The notes below the pieces were generated by a model. It was not told where the DNA came from and ran no database searches. It was given only the letters and a program-made list of their open reading frames with translations. Shown here one piece after another: positions 58,130 to 64,000 of a stretch of DNA of 64,000 nucleotides. The stretch spans positions 211,222,546 through 211,286,545 of the forward strand of contig NC_080670.1 of NCBI RefSeq assembly GCF_030247195.1, written 5' to 3'. Position 1 is the stretch's first letter, and each line of letters begins with the position of its first letter. This DNA is from Topomyia yanbarensis (Eukaryota; Arthropoda; Insecta; Diptera; Culicidae). The position numbers and the translations under genes are program-made.

Positions 58130-58388
58130 TTGTTAGTAAGAGTATGGAAGTTGTATCGCTTCTTCTTTACCGACGCCAGAAAGGTGACTTCATCTATCTG
58201 GATATCTAGATATCGATCCACCAAACTCATAAGACCGGGGACCAACGACTTTTACTTCCCTTCCGAAGGAAGACGTGACCACAGATTTTTTCTCCTCGGA
58301 AAAATCTCAACGGCCTCGGCTGGAATTGAACCCAGGCAAATTGGAATGAGTGGCGGTCACGCTTACCACTCAACCACCGGCGCCGTCG
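58130..58388 (-). mobile_element. tRNA-derived SINE, copy A
   Basis: The minus strand from about 58388 reads CGGTGGTTGAGTGGTAAGCG (A-box region 58377-58366), then 'TGACCGCCACTCATTCCAATTTGCC', then B box GGGTTCAATTCC (58333-58322), followed by a body with GAGATTTTTCCGAGGAGAAA and TCTTCCTTCGGAAGGGAAG. The head resembles a Leu/Ser-type tRNA 5' half, but no acceptor stem forms, so it is a SINE and not a tRNA gene. Confidence 0.65.
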
Positions 58389-58624
58389 ATAACTCGTCAA
58401 TCCTTGTCATAGACTAATACATCTGGCAACTCCGGCCTAGACTGGTTTGATAAAACAGTACAATCCTCCGGTCTAATCCGGTCGGCATTATCCGGTCCAA
58501 GAAGGCTATCACATTGACCTTGATCACGAGAATTCTCTTGGCTTGAGCCAACTCCCCGTAAACTGCATCCGGGAACTATGTGAACATTTTAGCACGGCGC
58601 ATTCCTGCTTTTCTAAACGTCCTT

Positions 58625-58792
58625 AATTTGCATTTCGAGCTCGTCTCATCAGCATCTGGCATTAACTTACAGCCAGGAGTAAGCTAGCGCCGGTTTGACG
58701 ACGCCAGTACCAAAAACGCCATTCCGACACTATCTTAGTCCTGAATCAAAATTGGCGTCGGATTTTGAATAGACAAGGTCGAAACGCAAATT
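58625..58792. mobile_element. Foldback family MITE, copy A
   Basis: AATTTGCATTTCGAGCTCGT then CTCATCAG on the left, and GGTCGAAACGCAAATT on the right, are inverted termini of a 168 bp element. Inside are CTAGCGCCGGTTTGACGACGCC and TTGGCGTCGGATTTTGA. The same element lies at 60081-60248 in copy B. Confidence 0.75.
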
Positions 58793-58910
58793 CCATAACT
58801 AATTTGGTTAAGGGATTTGTGCCCTTCGCGGGAATGAATTTTTAGTCAATTTTCTTCTTAATGGAGAAAAACTGGTTTTTACTTACTTTTTACTTTACTA
58901 AATCTTCCAG

Positions 58911-59133
58911 GTCGGTTCGGCTTCATTTGATAACGCTGAAACTGCTGATATATACGGGGACAGCAACTGGGTTGATAACCCATACGTCACACCCCGTTCA
59001 GAAAAGACTTGAAGACAAAGTTCACTCCATTCAAGATTTTATCTCGGAGCTTAATCCTGATGACGTTGTGGCGAATCTCGGGAAGCTACTGCAATCCGAC
59101 ATATTTGTACAGATCGGCATTTCTTCACGCTAA
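58911..59133 (+). pseudogene. Short conserved frame, copy A (disrupted)
   Basis: After TCTTCCAG at 58903-58910 the sequence encodes, in two frames joined by a small indel, the same product as copy B. From about 58945 one frame reads TGTATGLITHTSHPV and, further on, QDFISELNPDDVVANLGKLL, to a stop at 59133. The 5' part is out of frame relative to copy B because of the 4 nt difference. Function unknown. Confidence 0.4.
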
Positions 59134-59589
59134 ACTCCATGCCAATATAGCCACTGAACCTTTCAACTAGTTTAATAACTACACCTAGTCGTTCCGTTGA
59201 ATCAACATATCAGATAGTTAGAGCGGAAAGAGCTGAGCGCGAAGAAGTAAGCAAATGGTCTGCTCATGCTGAGGCAAGTGTCGCAGAAGAGTAAGTGAAT
59301 AGACGTATGTATGCCCATGCCGAGATGGGAGGGTCGTAGCGTAGAATGTTGGTACCTATCACTAGCTGAGGTTGCACAGAGAATAAGTAGATAATTGTGC
59401 TTGGGAGTAGCGAAACATCTTTCAATGTGCAACTCCTGGTAATCCTAAAGTATTGATCAATACCGGCGGCCAGGCCAGAACGTAGATCGCGGAAGAAAAG
59501 GGAAGGAATGGTTAGTCCGACACTTGCTTCTGCTAGAGGCCGTATATACTACTGCGCACTCCAAAAGTATCTTAGGAGGATATTTTTGT

Positions 59590-59838
59590 TAGTAAGAGTA
59601 TAGAAGTTGGATCACTTCTTCTTCACCGACGCCAGGATGGTGACTTCATCTATCTGGACTAGATATCGATCCACCAAACTCATAGACCGGGAACCAACGG
59701 CTTTATTCCCTTCCGAAGGAAGACGTGACCACAGATTTTTTCACCTCGGAAAAATCTCAACGGCCTCGGCTGGAATTGAATCCAGACAAATTGGAATGAG
59801 TGGCGGTCACGCTTTCCATTCAACCACTGGCGCCGTCG
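59590..59838 (-). mobile_element. tRNA-derived SINE, copy B
   Basis: Same as the copy A SINE. The A-box region is at 59827-59816 and the B box GGATTCAATTCC at 59783-59772, with one substitution in the B-box core relative to copy A. The body continues to about 59590. Confidence 0.6.
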
Positions 59839-60080
59839 ATAACTCGTCAATCCTTGTCATAGACTAATACATCTGGGCAACTCCGACCTAAAAACTGATT
59901 CGATAAAACAGTGCAATCCTCCGGTCTAATCCGGTCGGCATTATCCGGTCCAAGAAGGCTATCATATTGACCTTGATCACGAGAATTATCTTGGCTTGAG
60001 TCAACGGTTCCCCGTAACCTGCATCCCGCGGCTATGTGAACCTCTTAGCGCGGCGCCTTCCTGCTTATCTAAGCATCCTT

Positions 60081-60248
60081 AATTTGCATTTCGAACTCGT
60101 CTCATTAGCATCCGGCATTAACTTACAACCAGGAGTAAGCTAGCGCCGGTTTGACGACGCCAGTACCAAAAACGTCAATCCGGCACTATCTTAATCCTGA
60201 ATCGAAGTTAGTGTCAGATTTTGATGAGGCATGGTCGAAATGCAAATT
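60081..60248. mobile_element. Foldback family MITE, copy B
   Basis: AATTTGCATTTCGAACTCGT on the left and GGTCGAAATGCAAATT on the right. In this copy the inner right arm keeps GTCAGATTTTGATGAGGCA, closer to the family consensus than copy A. Confidence 0.75.
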
Positions 60249-60398
60249 CCATAACTAATTTGGTTAAGGGTTTTGGGCCCTTCGCGCGGGAATGAATTTT
60301 TTAGTCAATTTTCTTCTTAATGGAGAAAAACTTGTTTTTACTTACTTTTTACTTAAGATGAAATATAACAAGACTTCTCACTTTACTAAATCTTCCAG

Positions 60399-60617
60399 TT
60401 CGGTTCGGCTTTATTTGACAACGCTGAAACTATAATCACGGGGACAGCAACTGGGTTGACAACCCATACTTCACAACCCGTTCGGAAAAGACTTCAAGAC
60501 AAAGTTCACTCCATTCAAAATTTTATCTCGGAGCTTAATCCTGATGACGTTGTGGCGAATCTCGGGGAGCTACTGGAATCCGACACATTTGTACAGATCG
60601 GCCATACTCTACGCTAA
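60399..60617 (+). CDS. Short conserved frame, copy B (73 codons with stop)
   Basis: Directly after an acceptor-like TTTACTAAATCTTCCAG (ending 60398) one frame runs 72 codons to TAA at 60617: begins FGSALFDNAETIITGTATG, middle PVRKRLQDKVHSIQNF, end ISELNPDDVVANLGELLESD and FVQIGHTLR. There is no ATG start, so it would be a terminal exon. Many differences from copy A fall at third positions or give similar residues, as in a protein under some constraint. Family not recognised; could be the last exon of a transposon gene carried in the repeat. Confidence 0.35.
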   Translation, partial: FGSALFDNAETIITGTATGLTTHTSQPVRKRLQDKVHSIQNFISELNPDDVVANLGELLESDTFVQIGHTLR

Positions 60618-60701
60618 ACTCCATGCCAATATCGCCACTGAACCTTTCAACTAGTTTAATAACTACACCTAGTCGTTCCGTCGAGTCAACATATCAGATA
60701 G

Positions 60702-61830
60702 CCGTAATCGTTTCGATTAGATGCCGTACCGAGAGGCAGCTAATCGCCAAACCAATTCTTTGCGGGGTGAAGGAATCGTCTTGAAGACCGTAACATGTCC
60801 GCCTGACTTCTGAGCTGTAACATTGTCATTCACCTCGGCTGCTGAAGGAACTGTACGACTACAGGATCTATGGTATGGAGCCGTACGCCTTCTTGTAATT
60901 TAGACGTAATATCGCCGATCTATTGCCGTTTCTGTATGCAATGAACCTTTCAATAGCGACACGTTTGTTCTAGAACCGACTCGCTAACCTCTGCTGCCGT
61001 TGGAAGTACTTGTCACATCCAACCATCTTAGCGCAGGTCACGTCTGGTAAATCGGTATCTTAAACCTCTAACGATCGCCACTGCAGCACAGAATACTATT
61101 AGCCATAATTCTCCCAGGTGCAATGCCACTGTTTTGCTTTGAAACACCCATATGTTCCGATTCCGATTTTGTTTAGATGGTGGTGAAGCTGGAAGAATCT
61201 CTTCTATTGGTATTCTGAGATCCTGAAAATCACCGTCCAACAGCTATCCGGAAGCTTAATGTGATATTTCCACAACAGTTTGGTTTTCCTTCAAATCCGA
61301 AAGCTCCTGTACCGATATTCACGATTCAATTGAGAAATACTGCCTCACTAGCTCGTCTGTAAGTTCGATGCATCCTCCGAGCACTCGCTCATGCCGAAAC
61401 TGCAGTGGTTCATCCCATCTTGTTTGACTGACTCGTGTACTGACTATCTCAGCCATGTCTTGGCCGGGTTTGAAATATGTCCCCATCACACATCCTGAAC
61501 GATAGTTTGCATAACAGGTGAGTGTTTGGAATGACCCACTGTAAAGAATCGTGTATGAAGAATCGGTCCGCTTGGATAACTCTACAAAGTTCCGAGTTTG
61601 CTTAAATTCACGGTTTCCCTAATGCAAAGCAATCATTGCCATATATGGACTCTTGATGGTGATTGTTTACCTTGACATTAGTTTTCTCAGAAGCCGGAAC
61701 TTCGTATCATCATTGACCGGATCGAGCCTGACGTGTGAATTGACAAGTTGCAAAGTATTTGTCGTATGACACTAGTGTTGTCTGTTTTCGAAATATGGTG
61801 TAATATGCTGTTATACAGGGACGCCACACT
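60702..61830 (-). pseudogene. Broken frame of membrane-protein type, possible envelope-like relic
   Basis: Reading the minus strand from about 61780 to 61028, a frame is largely open but interrupted by several stops and small shifts. The upstream part is hydrophilic with scattered cysteines. Near its end (about 61130-61060) lies one strongly hydrophobic segment, followed by a short Arg-rich tail and a stop at 61028. This resembles the C-terminal part of a single-pass surface protein, such as those carried by some insect LTR retroelements or integrated viral glycoprotein genes, but I recognise no family motif. Inactive as it stands. Confidence 0.25.
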
Positions 61831-62300
61831 GAAATCTGTGTTCCAATAAAAAAAAATATTTTTACCATCTGTGTTGCCTAAAACGGGAAAAAACGGTGAA
61901 ATTTCCGCGTGGAATTTTCAAAAAAAAATCTGAGGAAGATCGGAATCAGAAATCTGTGAAATGTTCATCAAAGTGCCAAAATCTTTTAGCTTTGAAAAAA
62001 ATTCGCGAATTGTTAAATAAATGACATTATTGAGAAAAATCTTTAAATGGCAACCCTGGTTTTGGGGACGTCTCAAGGTAGCCACCTAGTTTCGTAATGT
62101 TCATATCGTTTCTTAAAATCTTCTTTACCAGAATATCCAAATGAACACAATAGAAACAAGTAATCACCATGTTTGTGCTTAATGAGTTAATTATCAAACT
62201 AGGGGTACATATAAAAGCCAAAAACTAAAAAAAATGTCGCAATCCGAAACTCCCTCCAGCAAAATCTAATCTTATCACTGCTAAGACCAGTTCAAAATTA
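61831..62300. other. AT-rich spacer
   Basis: No features beyond short A runs (61850-61858, 61920-61928). Nothing coding seen. Confidence 0.4.
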
Positions 62301-63600
62301 GCGGCACAACCATAATTACCTTATCCACGGTGTCTCGTCCCCCAGCAGCAATCAGGAAAACAAAACTTAAAACACGCACCGATTTTTTTTTACGATAAAC
62401 CACTCTTACATGACCGTGACGGCTGTGGGATTCTCAAACGATGGCGTTAGCACAGAAAAAATGATAGACAAACTTCCCCGTAACGATGATTACGTTAATC
62501 AGCGACACACATGTAAGCGAAATTTTGATCCGCGTGCAAAAAATATAAATAAAGGTGAAAAGAACGGAAGACGACACTTGTTAGCACCTTTTCTTTTCAC
62601 TACTGATTTTTTTCACACCTTGGAAGATATTCTCATTGACAACCCACACATCGACTCCAACAAACTGCTTTCTTATTGGAAAAAGATGCTCGGCTATAAG
62701 ATTTTGCACATCAAAAAACACTTGCCGAATTTTTATTCTCTCATTGCTTTTCTTCTTGAAAATGAAGCGAATATCAGCCACCACACGCTTCCTCAACACA
62801 AAACACACATTTTCCAACCGATTAACCAAGTAGGCTTATCCTAAAACGATGAAAAACCAAAACAACGCTATCTCTCCCTGCTACCGACGAACGAAACGCG
62901 AGCTCCGATCGATCACCCGCGCTACCACCACCACCGACGCCGACGAAGACGACGAAAGCCGTCAGGTGAGTAACCTTGCAGCTACTTTCTTCGAACGCCG
63001 CACACTTTTCCTTCGATTAACCGATGCTCAATTCGTTAGTAGTTCAACTTTTTCCCCACTGATCACAAGTACAACGCGCTGCCGTCCTCGCGCAATCGAT
63101 CGATCGAACCATTAAACCGACGCGACAATTATCACCTAGTTTTATTTATCACCAACTTGCGCAAAGTGCTAAACGCCGCGTGACACGAGTCGAGAATTCC
63201 GGATTGATACTAACTCGCTGGCTTGGCTGCTGTTTAGAAGCTCTTGTTCCATCAATCCATCATCAGCCCGTGGGTACGAGAGAGGTAGAACGAGACGGAA
63301 CTACACTCTCGCACACACGGTGGAGGTCTTTGGTAGCTCACTATCGTTCGGTACACGAACAGAAAGATAACTGTTTTTTTTGTCACCCACTTCTTGAGCT
63401 TGTTGAGTGGCTTACGGATGGGCATATTGAAATAGCAAGAACGAAAATCATCGTCATCTTCTGAGTGTTAAGTCGAGTGCGCATGAGAGTGCTGGAGTGA
63501 CCTGCAGAAGTAGAAATTGCATGAGCTGGAAAATAATTGTGAGTTACCGTGTGGTGAATTTGCTGAGTTACCGACAAGATCGCAGTCGAATTGCAGGTGG
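62301..63600 (+). promoter_or_regulatory. GC-rich island with a plus-strand donor; possible 5' exon
   Basis: A plus frame from ATG 62849 (MKNQNNAISPCYRRTKRELR, then an Asp/Glu-rich stretch) is open to a strong donor, GCCGTCAG|GTGAGT, at 62966. A 144-codon plus frame lies upstream at 62410-62844 without a known motif. The area may be a first exon (coding or 5' UTR) on the plus strand. Antisense frames are also open, so coding status is uncertain. Confidence 0.3.
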
Positions 63601-64000
63601 GTATAGTTTGAACTGTACCGTTGGGTGTTTTAACCCTTATGAGGTTATGTTAAAGTTCAATCAAAGGTTTTGGTAAAATTGAAAGGAAGCTTTTTTTCAT
63701 TTTTTATTTTCTGCTAAAAAGAAAAGTTTTATCATGGTAGTAAAATTGTATAATTTTCTGCATTTGTTCTTTAATTCTTGTCTACGATACAATACACTTA
63801 CGACCAATTTCATCCCAAGTTAGTCGAAAACCGGTTTTCATTCCAAAGTGTAGAAATTGTCCGTTAGGGTCACAGATTTTTCTTTACTCTCACTTAGCTT
63901 TCAAACCAGATTTAAAGTGCGCTAAACCTGCTTTAACAGTTATGCGAGGGTGAAGAAATCGGGTCCTGAAGAGATTTTGCGAAGCATGACCTGCATAACG
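63601..64000. other. AT-rich window end
   Basis: No gene or repeat recognised. If the 62.97 kb donor is real this is the start of its intron. Confidence 0.4.

Larger units (their letters stand above)
57196..59218. repeat. Tandem duplication, copy A (2.0 kb)
   Basis: Begins TAGTTAGAGCGGAAAGGGCT and ends ATCAACATATCAGATAG, immediately followed by copy B, which begins with the same TAGTTAGAGCGG. It contains, in order: an about 150 bp head; an about 540 bp segment absent from copy B (57346-57900); a SINE region; a foldback MITE; and a short frame after a splice-like acceptor. Copy A's short frame is disrupted by a 4 nt length difference near 58940. Confidence 0.85.
59216..60701. repeat. Tandem duplication, copy B (1.5 kb)
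   Basis: Head-to-tail with copy A. It carries the head (59216-59363), SINE (about 59590-59838), foldback MITE (60081-60248) and short frame (60399-60617), in the same order and orientation, and lacks the 540 bp segment. Compared with A it has an extra AAGATGAAATATAACAAGAC insertion near 60355. Identity looks about 90% or higher by eye. Confidence 0.85.

Noticed and set aside
58315..58388. Possible tRNA-Leu/Ser-like gene (and its copy at 59766-59838)
   Set aside because: Same reason: box motifs only, embedded in a duplicated repeat.
62410..62844. 144-codon plus-strand frame
   Set aside because: No motif, and minus strand also open over 82 codons; kept only as part of the GC-rich island description.

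Overview
The window looks like nuclear DNA of a culicine mosquito, most likely Aedes. The basis is recognition of repeat styles, not a database search: tRNA-derived SINEs ending in a 'GGTTAAAACC' tail, degenerate Jockey-, RTE- and mariner-type relics, many miniature inverted-repeat elements, and AT-rich spacers with GC-rich islands that carry splice signals. There is no operon structure, ribosome-binding-site pattern or complete intronless gene, so bacterial features do not apply.

Most of the 64 kb is intron or intergenic DNA built from transposon debris. Coding evidence is sparse. A minus-strand exon at 53196-53527 has clean splice sites and encodes a Gly/Ser-rich region. Two minus-strand segments, about 33050-32737 and 31211-31095, have matching splice phases and could be consecutive exons of one gene. 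GC-rich islands at about 12.2-12.6, 24.0-25.6, 29.8-30.2, 40.6-41.4, 51.0-52.6 and 62.3-63.6 kb may be promoters or 5' exons. Good donor sites lie at 12599, 25612 and 62966 (plus strand) and 29834 (minus strand).

Layout. 0-9 kb: foldback elements, a LINE ORF1 relic, a SINE head and local repeats. 9.6-11.5 kb: a strongly A-rich block. 12.2-12.6 kb: a TATA/initiator/donor cluster. 15.5-16.1 kb: a foldback arm and a long hairpin. 16.3-19.7 kb: a T-rich block interrupted by a SINE and a 0.95 kb TIR element. 20-21.6 kb: LINE ORF1 and reverse transcriptase relics. 22.9-23.2 kb: a degenerate minisatellite. 25.9-27.6 kb: a perfect hairpin and a 0.5 kb tandem duplication containing an ORF1 tail. 31-33 kb: candidate exons. 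33.7-40 kb: LINE relics, including an endonuclease. 43.9-47.8 kb: two mariner transposase relics and MITEs. 45-50.4 kb: tandem arrays, each beside the same TIR family. 52.7 kb: a palindromic mini-element. 53.2 kb: an exon. 55 kb: a zinc-knuckle ORF1 relic. 57.2-60.7 kb: a head-to-tail duplication of a composite repeat. 60.8-61.8 kb: a broken frame of membrane-protein type. 62.3-63.6 kb: a GC-rich island.

The most interesting signals are four: the abutting 2.0/1.5 kb tandem duplication with a short frame conserved in both copies; the repeated association of one TIR family with 85-120 bp tandem arrays; the foldback family present at nine or more places; and the phase-matched exon pair. No complete new system is demonstrated.
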